This document shows, piece after piece, positions 7,611-14,981 of a stretch of DNA of 20,554 nt; position 1 is the stretch's first letter, and the number at the start of each line of letters is the position of its first letter. The stretch is from positions 1 to 20,554 of the forward strand of contig CAYQCE010000061.1 in NCBI GenBank assembly GCA_964415885.1. The letters are read 5' to 3'. The notes under the pieces were generated by a model that saw only the letters and a list, made by a program, of their open reading frames with translations, was not told the DNA's origin and ran no database searches. This DNA comes from CAYQCE01 sp964415885 (lineage in GTDB: Bacteria; Zixibacteria; MSB-5A5; JAABVY01; JAHJOQ01). The position numbers were made by a program, and so were the translations under genes.

Positions 7611-9974
7611 TCACTCGCTCCTCAGTGTATCGACAGGATTGCTGAGCGCAGCACGTATCGTCTGTGCGGTCACTGTGAAAATGGCAAGCAGCAGAATTAT
7701 CGTAAACGAGAAGATAAAGACGAGCGGCGAGACTGTGATTCTGTATGCAAAGGTCTCCAGCCAATCCGCCATTATGATATATGTGACTGGAACTGCGATT
7801 GCGACGGCTGCGAATATCAGCACTGTTATCCTGACATTCATTAGCCTGATAATCTGGAAAAGCCCGGCACCGTGTACCTTGCGAATAGATATCTCGCGTG
7901 CCCGCCGGCGAGTAGCGAGTGCTGATAGCCCGAACAGCCCGAGACACGCTATAGTAGCGGTCAGGAGCGCAGAGTAGCGGATGATGCTCGTCCAGCGTTC
8001 TTCATTGTAGTACAGGCTGTTGAAGAACTCATCCACAAAATTGTAATCAAACGGTACATCGTGTGCAATCGATGCCCAGACCGATTTCATCTCGTCAATC
8101 GTTCCGGGTATGTCAGTGGACGAGATGCGCGCGTAGAAATACCGGATCGGGCTGAGACTGTCGATATACAACACCGCGGGCTTGATACTCTCTCTGAGAG
8201 ATGAAGAGTGGAAGTTCCTTACAACTCCGATGATCGTCATGTCTTCGCCGCTTAGACAATTATGAACCTGGCTGCCGATCGGTTCAGTCACCTCGAACTT
8301 CTCGAGATAGGCTTCGTTCACAACGACAGTGTTGATATCTGTTGGAAGCTCGTATGAGAAGAACCTGCCCTCAACCATCTCAACTCCCAGGGTTCGGGCG
8401 AAGTCCGGATCCACGCGATATATGTATGCGAAGGTCTCGGCGCCTACTGCGGAGTAATTGCAGATGTGGTTGTATGAGCCGATGATTGAGGCGTCCGTCT
8501 TGCTTACGGCGAGAATCGATGGTATCCTCGCTGCTTCCTCACTGAATCTGTCGAATATCCTGTCGGCGTCGGGGCTGTTGACGTTGAGCGAGACCAGTTG
8601 CTCATCATCGAAGCCGAGATCGCGTTCCTTCATGTAGGAGACCTGTCGTGTCATAATGAGCATACCCGCAAGCAGTGCAAGAGTGACTGTGAACTGGACG
8701 ACCATGAATGCGCGAGTGGCGAAGTTATCACCACCGATTCTGAGTCGATTTCGCAGTATCGCGACGGGCTTGAGGTTGGTGACGATGAGCGCGGGATAGA
8801 GGCCCGCGAGAGTCCCCGCAACGACGGTAATGGAGAGCAGAGCTCCAGCGGTTGTTATAACCGGAGAGTCAAAAAGGCTTAGATGCTTCGCTGTCAGCCT
8901 GTTGAATACCGGCAGGAAGAGCTCCGCTAGCGCGATTCCAACGAGCGTGGCGATTAACGCCATGAGTATGGATTCGCCGAGAAACTGAAGAGCGATATCC
9001 TTCCTGCCCGCTCCAATCGATTTGCGAATCCCTATCTCGCGTGCTCGTGTCGACGCCCGCGCGATTGCGAGATTCGTGAAGTTGAAGCAGGCGATGAGAA
9101 GTATCGCGGCTGCAATCAAGCTTAAGATGTAGGAGTACCTTCGCGCGCTCGTTCGCTCAAGCGTCCATGTCTTGGAATCATCAAGATAAATATCGGCAAA
9201 CGGCTGCATCGAAAGCGTGTACACGCTCGTGTCCACAAATGCCGAAACTGATGGGTTGAGGCGCGAGTTCAGTGCATCGGGATTGCTGTCCCTCGTCAGC
9301 AGGAGATACGAAGCGACATTGGCACCGATCCAGCTTGTCAGGTAGTCATCATTGTAAACATCTGCGAGGTGCGATGTGTTAAGGAGCAGACCATATCTTA
9401 AGCTGGAATTTGAGGGCGGGTCTTCAATTATTGCCGATACCCGAAACGTCTTAAATTCGTTTCGGAGCTTGATCGAGAGTTTCTTCCCGATCGGGGATTC
9501 TCCACCCAGATATTTCATCGCCAAATCCGAGGTTAGCACGACGTTGGATGGATCAGAGAGCGGATCGCGATCGCCTTCGATTATGCTGAAGCTGAAGATA
9601 TCGAAGAAGCCCGGATCAACAAATGTAAGCAGATCGCGCTTGATGAGTTTGTCCGATTTAACAACATCTCTGAAGTGGGAGAAACGTGAGCCTGCCTCGA
9701 TATCCTCGAAAGTCTCAACCAGGTGTGGTACCAAAGGCAACTGCGTCGCCCCGAGGCGGAGCGTGTCACCCGTGTGCATGGCGAAGTCGAGGTCTATTCG
9801 GTAGATGCGGTCAAGCTTCTGGTGAAAGTCATCGTGGGTAGTTTCGTCGAGTACGAATAGATAGAGCAGAACGCAGCATGCTATACCGAGCGAGAGCCCG
9901 AAGATATTTATCGCCGAAGTTAGTTTGTTCGAGGCGATGTTTCGCAGTGCGACTTTGATATAGTTCCCGATCAT
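7611..9974 (-). CDS. FtsX/MacB-type ABC transporter permease B
   Basis: This is a 787-residue inner-membrane permease with the same eight-helix, two-half plan as permeases A and C. TM1 is about 20-42, TM2-4 about 280-302, 332-354 and 374-396, TM5 about 420-442, and TM6-8 about 667-689, 714-735 and 750-772. The large periplasmic domains cover about 45-278 and 445-665. Coupling motifs are EIGIRKSIGA (313-322) and EISIRKVHGA (694-703), and the C-terminus is NPVDTLRSE. It is clearly a diverged paralogue of its neighbours rather than a recent copy. AGGA precedes the ATG by about 9 nt. The gene lies 36 nt after permease A and 31 nt before ATPase 2, so it could pair with either A or C. The substrate is unknown; export or stress relief at the cell envelope is the usual family role. 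Confidence 0.9.
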   Translation of the reverse strand: MIGNYIKVALRNIASNKLTSAINIFGLSLGIACCVLLYLFVLDETTHDDFHQKLDRIYRIDLDFAMHTGDTLRLGATQLPLVPHLVETFEDIEAGSRFSHFRDVVKSDKLIKRDLLTFVDPGFFDIFSFSIIEGDRDPLSDPSNVVLTSDLAMKYLGGESPIGKKLSIKLRNEFKTFRVSAIIEDPPSNSSLRYGLLLNTSHLADVYNDDYLTSWIGANVASYLLLTRDSNPDALNSRLNPSVSAFVDTSVYTLSMQPFADIYLDDSKTWTLERTSARRYSYILSLIAAAILLIACFNFTNLAIARASTRAREIGIRKSIGAGRKDIALQFLGESILMALIATLVGIALAELFLPVFNRLTAKHLSLFDSPVITTAGALLSITVVAGTLAGLYPALIVTNLKPVAILRNRLRIGGDNFATRAFMVVQFTVTLALLAGMLIMTRQVSYMKERDLGFDDEQLVSLNVNSPDADRIFDRFSEEAARIPSILAVSKTDASIIGSYNHICNYSAVGAETFAYIYRVDPDFARTLGVEMVEGRFFSYELPTDINTVVVNEAYLEKFEVTEPIGSQVHNCLSGEDMTIIGVVRNFHSSSLRESIKPAVLYIDSLSPIRYFYARISSTDIPGTIDEMKSVWASIAHDVPFDYNFVDEFFNSLYYNEERWTSIIRYSALLTATIACLGLFGLSALATRRRAREISIRKVHGAGLFQIIRLMNVRITVLIFAAVAIAVPVTYIIMADWLETFAYRITVSPLVFIFSFTIILLLAIFTVTAQTIRAALSNPVDTLRSE

Positions 9975-10010
9975 TCGTGCGGTCCTGATTTCTGTATTGC
10001 TACATTCCAG

Positions 10011-12425
10011 TTATTCATATCTGAGTGAATCAGTCGGGTTCTTGATTGAGGTCCTGTATGCGTGATACGACACCGACAAGATTGCGATTCCGAGCGCAAC
10101 ACCCGCCGACAGGACGAATACTCCCACTTCAATCTCTGTCCGATACTCGAAGCCGGAAAGCCACTCGCGTACGGCAACATATGCCGCCGGCCATGCCAGC
10201 ACGTTCGAAATGACGACGATTATCACGAACTCCCGACTGAGTAGTGAGAGAATGCCCGGTACGCTCGCGCCAAGTACCTTCCGAACGCCAATCTCCTTCG
10301 TACGCTTCACTGTGGAGAGCGAGGCAAGTCCAAACAAACCAAGGCATGCTGTCACCACTGCTACGACTGCTGCGTATGTCACCACCTTCTGCCAGAGTAA
10401 ATCCCGCCTGTACTGACGCGCTATATCTTCGTCGACGAAGCTGTAGTCGAACGGTTTCTCCGGAAACAGACTCCGCCACTGGGCTTCAATGCTCGACACC
10501 GCTTCGCGTATTTCGCCGGGTTTGACTCTTACCAAAATCGAAAAAATCGGCTTCTGGGGATTGAGATAGATAACCGCCGGCTCGATCTTACGATGCAGGG
10601 AAGACGAGTGGAAATTCTGCACTACTCCGATGATAGTCGGGTCGTTGTCCTCGTTCATGACGAGCGTACCCCATCCGTCGAGAGGTGAGCCGACGGGAGA
10701 CTGCAATTCAAACTCAGCGACCAGAGCCTCGTTTACGAGAACTGCCTGGATTGCATCGGAGATCATCTCTGGCGAGAAGTCGCGCCCTTCCTTGATTGTC
10801 GCTCCGACTGTCCTGATGAAGTCGGGATCGACTCGATACGATCGCGCGGAGCGGTTCACACCGCCGGATGGCCATCCGATCTGATCGTATCCGCGTGCGA
10901 ACGAGTAATTGACGCCGGTTACCGATACGACGTGCGGGTTGCTCTTCAATGCCGACTTGTAAATTGAGAGCACACGGTCTCCCTCCGGTCCCCATCCGGT
11001 ATAGGTCGGTATCGAGACGAGGTATTCCTCTTCGATGCCGAGATCGCGATTGTCGATGAAGGTCATCTGCCGAGAGATCACAGCAGCGCAGATAATCAGA
11101 AAGATCGAGAGCGAAAACTGCAGCAACACAAGGACTCTTGTTACAGTTCCTCGATTCGCGAGGCTGCTCTCCCCTTTGAGCGCGCGCGATGGTCTGAATC
11201 CCGAGAGTACGAGCGCGGGGTATATCCCTGATACAATACCGACCGCAAAACCCGCGGCTACGACGCTGATTATTGTGAGAGGATTACCGAGGATGTCAGA
11301 TTCTATGTCAGATCCGGCGAGATTACTTAAGACTGGAAGCAGGATCTCCGCGAGTGCGATACCGAGCAGAAGCGCTATCATACTCAATATGACCGCCTCT
11401 GCCATAAACTGAACTGCGAGCTGTCTTCTGGTCGCACCAATTGCCTTGCGCGTTCCAATCTCGCCTATTCTGCCGGCGGCTTTGCCAATCGAAAGCGTGG
11501 TGAAGTTTATCGCGGCTATTGCAAGGATCAGGAATGCGATACCGCTGAGTATGTAGAGTCGCTCGATACTCCCTGAGCCGAAGAATGAAAATCTGTCGTC
11601 GAGGTTGAGATAACAGTCGCGCAGGTTCATGAGCGCTATCCATGAACTGTACTCGCTTGCATACGTGAACTCGCAATCCGGACACCGCTTTGCATAGACG
11701 AATTGCAGAGATTCAGCCTCGATCATTCTGGCGTCCGAAACGGATGGGATCTCGAGATAAGTCAGGCAGGACTTCGAGTCCCAGTTAGCCTCCTTGCTTG
11801 CATATTCGGGATACCCCCCTATCGGAATCAGCATATTGAAGCGCAAGCTCGAGTTAGCCGGTACGTCCCGTGAGATGCCTGTAACAGTGAATGGCTTCTT
11901 GATATCGCTGATCGTCACGTCGAGCACTCGTCCAATGGGGTCGTCGCCGCCAAAGTACTTCTCGGCAGTAGTCTCCGTCATTACTATCGAATACGGATTG
12001 TCGAGAACATCGTGCGGATTACCCGCTATGAGTTGAAATGAGAAGATTTCAAAGAATGTGCTGTCGACGCATCGAAGGTCTTCAGCGAAGTACGTATTGT
12101 CAAAGCCGACGACCGCATCACCTGCCCAGCTTAATCGCGTGTAGCTTTTGATCTGCGGGAAAGACTCCATTAGTGCCGGTCCCAATCCGAACTGTGCGGT
12201 TGTCCCTCCCCTGACAGACCCGTCGCTAAGGCGTGTCATATCGATGGTGAGGTAGATCGAATCGAGTTTCTCGTGAAACCCGTCGTAGGAGAATTCATGC
12301 GCTACGAGTAGCCCTATCAGGATGAGACTTCCCATCGCAACCGCAAGCCCCACCACGTTTATGACCGAATGAAGTTTATGTCGCAGCAAGTGTCTGATCG
12401 CAGTTTTGGCATAATTGCGAAACAT
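10011..12425 (-). CDS. FtsX/MacB-type ABC transporter permease A
   Basis: This is an 804-residue inner-membrane permease. TM1 is about 19-42, TM2-4 about 290-312, 340-362 and 384-406, TM5 about 430-452, and TM6-8 about 680-702, 731-753 and 765-787. Coupling motifs are EIGTRKAIGA (322-331) and EIGVRKVLGA (711-720), and it ends in NPTDSLRYE. The first periplasmic domain has a CPDC motif (C248, C251) and further cysteines (C119, C220, C271) with no clear equivalents in permeases B and C. The open frame extends to a GTG at 12437, but I chose the ATG at 12425. GAGG lies 6 nt upstream of it, and MFRNYAKTAIR matches the MFRSQFITAIR start of the remnant just upstream. The GTG and ribosome binding site overlap the remnant's stop, so translation is probably coupled. 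It is the most likely partner of ATPase 1. Confidence 0.9.
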   Translation of the reverse strand: MFRNYAKTAIRHLLRHKLHSVINVVGLAVAMGSLILIGLLVAHEFSYDGFHEKLDSIYLTIDMTRLSDGSVRGGTTAQFGLGPALMESFPQIKSYTRLSWAGDAVVGFDNTYFAEDLRCVDSTFFEIFSFQLIAGNPHDVLDNPYSIVMTETTAEKYFGGDDPIGRVLDVTISDIKKPFTVTGISRDVPANSSLRFNMLIPIGGYPEYASKEANWDSKSCLTYLEIPSVSDARMIEAESLQFVYAKRCPDCEFTYASEYSSWIALMNLRDCYLNLDDRFSFFGSGSIERLYILSGIAFLILAIAAINFTTLSIGKAAGRIGEIGTRKAIGATRRQLAVQFMAEAVILSMIALLLGIALAEILLPVLSNLAGSDIESDILGNPLTIISVVAAGFAVGIVSGIYPALVLSGFRPSRALKGESSLANRGTVTRVLVLLQFSLSIFLIICAAVISRQMTFIDNRDLGIEEEYLVSIPTYTGWGPEGDRVLSIYKSALKSNPHVVSVTGVNYSFARGYDQIGWPSGGVNRSARSYRVDPDFIRTVGATIKEGRDFSPEMISDAIQAVLVNEALVAEFELQSPVGSPLDGWGTLVMNEDNDPTIIGVVQNFHSSSLHRKIEPAVIYLNPQKPIFSILVRVKPGEIREAVSSIEAQWRSLFPEKPFDYSFVDEDIARQYRRDLLWQKVVTYAAVVAVVTACLGLFGLASLSTVKRTKEIGVRKVLGASVPGILSLLSREFVIIVVISNVLAWPAAYVAVREWLSGFEYRTEIEVGVFVLSAGVALGIAILSVSYHAYRTSIKNPTDSLRYE

Positions 12426-12433
12426 ACAGGACC

Positions 12434-12805
12434 TCACTCATATCTCAATGAATCCGCTGGATTTTGCACGGCGGCACAGAAGAAGTGGACGTTCATTGCA
12501 TTCTGCGTATCGAACATTCGGACGCCATCTATGATTCCCGAGTCTTCCTCCTTCAGCGCCGAAAGCTCCGGGATCCATGTGTCTGGGACTATCTGTTCAC
12601 CGACAGGGATCTGCCAAGCTTTGTAGATTAAGTATGTATGGCCCGAGTTCTCGTGGAATGAGTCGATTGTCAGCGTGTTCCATGCGAAGAGCAGGATCAC
12701 AATGCTGACTCCCAATCCGACCGCGAGGCCGATTGTGCTAATCGCAGAGCAGAGCGTGTATCTTCGCATGTTTCTAATTGCGGTAATGAACTGGCTTCTA
12801 AACAT
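12434..12805 (-). pseudogene. Internally deleted permease remnant: N-terminus joined in frame to the C-terminal tail
   Basis: This 123-codon open frame has both ends of a MacB/FtsX permease and almost nothing between them. Residues 1-105 match the permease N-terminus: an MFRSQFITAIR start, TM1 at about 20-42, then the SFHE start of the first periplasmic domain. From about residue 111 it reads AAVQNPADSLRYE, the typical C-terminal tail (permease A ends TSIKNPTDSLRYE). Roughly 680 residues, with seven membrane helices, are missing, yet the frame is intact. AAGGA lies 8 nt before the ATG. It overlaps the end of ATPase 1 by 8 nt, and its stop overlaps the leader of permease A. The simplest reading is a fossil of a fourth permease, kept because it links translation of its neighbours. 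A short working membrane protein cannot be excluded. Confidence 0.85.
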
Positions 12806-13487
12806 GAAACTTGTCCTTGATATTCTCGGTCACGACATGTCCATCAAAGAGATGGATCGTGCGGTGGCCGTATTCAGCATAGGTCGGGGAGTGCGTGACC
12901 ATTACAATTGTCGTTCCTGATTCATTCAGGGCGCTCAGTAGCCGCATTACTTCATCGCCATGCGTTGAGTCGAGGTTGCCGGTCGGCTCGTCCGCCAGAA
13001 TTACACTGGGGTGTGCCACGACCGCTCGAGCGACCGCCACGCGCTGCTGCTGACCGCCTGACAACTGTTGCGGGAAGTGGTTTTTGCGCGCAATTATTTC
13101 CATTCGCTCGAGAACGTCGTACACCTTTTGCTTTCGTTCCGCGCTTGGCGTACGAAGATAGAGAAGCGGTAGCTCGACATTTTCATACACAGTCAATTCG
13201 TCGATCAGGTTGAAGCTCTGGAATACGAACCCGATATTGCCTTTGCGCAAATTCGCTCTACGCCTCTCAGAAAAACGGGACACCTCCTCACCAAGAAAGT
13301 GATACTCGCCTTGAGACGGATTGTCGAGGAGACCGAGAAGATTGAGGAGCGTCGATTTGCCGCATCCGGACGGCCCCATGATCGAGACGAACTCCCCCTC
13401 TTTGATCTCTATGTTGACGTTGGAAAGCGCGGTCGTCTCGACCTCTTCCGTTCTATAGACTTTTCTGAGATTGCATGTTTTTAGCAT
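12798..13487 (-). CDS. ABC transporter ATPase 1 (LolD/MacB type)
   Basis: This is a 229-residue cytoplasmic ATPase subunit with every canonical motif: Walker A GPSGCGKST (38-46), Q-loop Q90, signature LSGGQQQRVAVAR (142-154), Walker B VILADE (162-167), intact D-loop GNLDS (D173) and switch H199. It is the closest match in the operon to a normal MacB/LolD ATPase and is likely to drive permease A, and possibly B. GGAG lies 6 nt before the ATG. The 3' end overlaps the permease remnant by 8 nt, which suggests that this ATPase and the lost permease were once a pair. It lies 43 nt after the adaptor gene. ATPase 2, by contrast, has a changed D-loop. Confidence 0.95.
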   Translation of the reverse strand: MLKTCNLRKVYRTEEVETTALSNVNIEIKEGEFVSIMGPSGCGKSTLLNLLGLLDNPSQGEYHFLGEEVSRFSERRRANLRKGNIGFVFQSFNLIDELTVYENVELPLLYLRTPSAERKQKVYDVLERMEIIARKNHFPQQLSGGQQQRVAVARAVVAHPSVILADEPTGNLDSTHGDEVMRLLSALNESGTTIVMVTHSPTYAEYGHRTIHLFDGHVVTENIKDKFHV

Positions 13488-13530
13488 TGGAATCTCCGAT
13501 CTATGCGAAGTATCTGTGTTCTATGTAGCG

Positions 13531-14793
13531 TCATCTGTTCTCGAGCTCCAGGCGCGAGTAGTCGCCGAAATTGCCGTACGAGGACGTTATGACGAGATCG
13601 CCCGGCTCGAGTCCGCTCAGGACTTCATACACATGAGGGTTCTGCCGGCCCAGACGTACCTCGCGCCTGTACGCGAAATTGCCGGAGTCGTCGATAATGT
13701 ATATCCAGTTCCCGCCGGTTTCCTGGTAGAATCCACCGCGCGGGACCATTGTTGTTTTGGCCAGGTCTCCCAGTGCAAGCCTGATCTGCACCGATTGGCC
13801 GCGACGGATATCTTCCGGTTCGCTGCCGGTGAAATGCATATCGATCATGAATCTGCCGTCGCGTACCTCGGGATAGACTTTGCTTATAACAAGATCATGA
13901 TCTGAGTCGCCGATCTTAACGGAAGCGGTCTGTCCCTTGGAGATTCTTGAGACGTAATACTCATCGACGGCGGCACGGACCTTGAAACCATCGAGAACAT
14001 CGATCTGCCCGAGTCGCTCGCCGCGAGACTTTGTTTCGCCAACCTCCGCAACCAATGAGGTAAGGTGACCATCGACGGGTGCGGTGACTACAAGGTTCTC
14101 GAGTTTTTGTCTGACGAATTCGAGATTCTTCTGCATTCGATCCACCGACTCCTCGAGTTGTTTGACCTGAATCGCGCGCAACACCGAATCCTGCTTCTGG
14201 CTCTCGATCGTGATTTCGCGTTTCTTGAGCCAGTAGTTATAATCATCCCTGGACTGGTCAAATTCGTCAGTGGAGATCAAGTCCTTTGCCATCAGGCCCT
14301 TCGACTGCTCGAACTTCCGTTTCTTGCTCCGAATCTGATAGTTGATTTCCACGAGCTGTTCACCAAGCTCGAGGCTGTTCTGCTCCATTGCGAGCCGCGT
14401 GTTTCTGAGGTTGTTGATCTGTTCGAAGAGCTGCGCTTCGCGGTACATTATGTCGAGGTGAAGATCAGTGTTGTCGAGACGGAGTATGCTGTCCCTGGCC
14501 TCGACGATCGATCCCTCCTCAAGGAAGATTTCCTCTACTCGACCGCCCTCGACGGCATCGAGGTAAATCGTTGTGCGAGGCATGACTGTGGAGTTAACCG
14601 GAATGTACTCCTGGAATTCACCGTATCGAACCTCCGATAGAGTGATCTTGCGTGAATCGATCTTAAGCGTTGACCCGCCGCCAGACGTGACCAATCCGTA
14701 GATCATCAAGATAGCAAACGTGCCGGCGGCGAGGTAGATCGCAATTCTCCTGGGCGGCCATTTGCGCTTTGCTATCGGCTTGTCCATTGACAT
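13531..14793 (-). CDS. Periplasmic adaptor (HlyD/MacA-type membrane fusion protein)
   Basis: This 420-residue adaptor has one N-terminal membrane anchor (about 17-36), so most of it lies in the periplasm. A beta-barrel/lipoyl half (about 75-110, with GGRVEEIFLEEGSIV) leads into a long coiled-coil hairpin (about 112-235, rich in E, K, Q and R). The second lipoyl half follows (about 232-265, VTAPVDGHLTSLVAEVGE), then beta-barrel and membrane-proximal domains to the end. In tripartite exporters such proteins join an inner-membrane ABC permease to a TolC-type outer-membrane duct; no TolC gene is in this window. It is the only adaptor for three permeases and the first gene of the operon. GGAGGGA lies about 7 nt before the chosen ATG; a second ATG two codons on is possible. 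A sigma54-type promoter lies 27 bp upstream. Confidence 0.93.
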   Translation of the reverse strand: MSMDKPIAKRKWPPRRIAIYLAAGTFAILMIYGLVTSGGGSTLKIDSRKITLSEVRYGEFQEYIPVNSTVMPRTTIYLDAVEGGRVEEIFLEEGSIVEARDSILRLDNTDLHLDIMYREAQLFEQINNLRNTRLAMEQNSLELGEQLVEINYQIRSKKRKFEQSKGLMAKDLISTDEFDQSRDDYNYWLKKREITIESQKQDSVLRAIQVKQLEESVDRMQKNLEFVRQKLENLVVTAPVDGHLTSLVAEVGETKSRGERLGQIDVLDGFKVRAAVDEYYVSRISKGQTASVKIGDSDHDLVISKVYPEVRDGRFMIDMHFTGSEPEDIRRGQSVQIRLALGDLAKTTMVPRGGFYQETGGNWIYIIDDSGNFAYRREVRLGRQNPHVYEVLSGLEPGDLVITSSYGNFGDYSRLELENR

Positions 14794-14819
14794 TAGTGCT
14801 TCCCTCCAACAAGATGCAT

Positions 14820-14835
14820 AGCAAATGATATGCCG
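14820..14835 (-). promoter_or_regulatory. Sigma54-type (-24/-12) promoter of the export operon
   Basis: On the minus strand the sequence is CGGCATATCATTTGCT. The GG (14834-14833) and GC (14822-14821) are exactly 10 bp apart, and GGCA and TTGC match the consensus TGGCAC-N5-TTGCW. Only the first and sixth bases differ. Transcription would start near 14809, giving a very short leader that contains the GGAGGGA ribosome binding site. A sigma54 activator gene is divergently oriented next to it, which strongly supports the call. Confidence 0.75.
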
Positions 14836-14856
14836 GTACGTATCAAGTATATGCGC

Positions 14857-14879
14857 GACAGGGCGTTAAGCAGGCTGTC
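14857..14879. promoter_or_regulatory. Inverted repeat GACAG-N13-CTGTC upstream of the sigma54 promoter
   Basis: GACAG (14857-14861) and CTGTC (14875-14879) form a 5-bp dyad with a 13-bp spacer. Its centre is about 60 bp upstream of the predicted export-operon start. The position would suit an accessory factor such as a DNA-bending protein or a second activator site. The arms are short, so this may be chance. Confidence 0.3.
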
Positions 14880-14908
14880 AAAAAGTCGGCAGTGTCCGCA
14901 TTTGCAAC

Positions 14909-14937
14909 TTTACATGTTCGATATCGTACAGTATCTT
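14909..14937 (+). promoter_or_regulatory. Sigma70-type promoter of the regulator-kinase operon
   Basis: TTTACA (14909-14914) and TATCTT (14932-14937) are 17 bp apart. The match is 5 of 6 at -35 and 4 of 6 at -10. Transcription would start near 14944, giving a leader of about 38 nt to the ATG at 14982. The dyad at 14915-14930 fills the spacer. Confidence 0.5.
14915..14930. promoter_or_regulatory. 16-bp dyad, probable binding site (enhancer/operator) of the NtrC-type regulator
   Basis: TGTTCGATATCGTACA is symmetrical except for one T/T pair and has a perfect CGATATCG core. Its centre is about 113 bp upstream of the predicted sigma54 start, a normal enhancer distance for this activator class. 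It also sits exactly between the -35 and -10 of the divergent promoter. The regulator's Fis-type helix-turn-helix binds as a dimer, which fits a dyad of this size. Confidence 0.5.
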
Positions 14938-14981
14938 TAGTTGTCGGCCCCATTCCACTTCTCAAACGGAGACAAGACCCC

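Noticed and set aside
14065..14640. 191-codon plus-strand open frame inside the adaptor gene
   Set aside because: It is antisense to the coiled-coil region of a clear adaptor protein and shows no family features.
14892..14981. 30-residue N-terminal extension of the NtrC-type regulator from a GTG
   Set aside because: It covers the sigma70-type promoter and dyad, and receiver domains normally begin as seen from the ATG at 14982.
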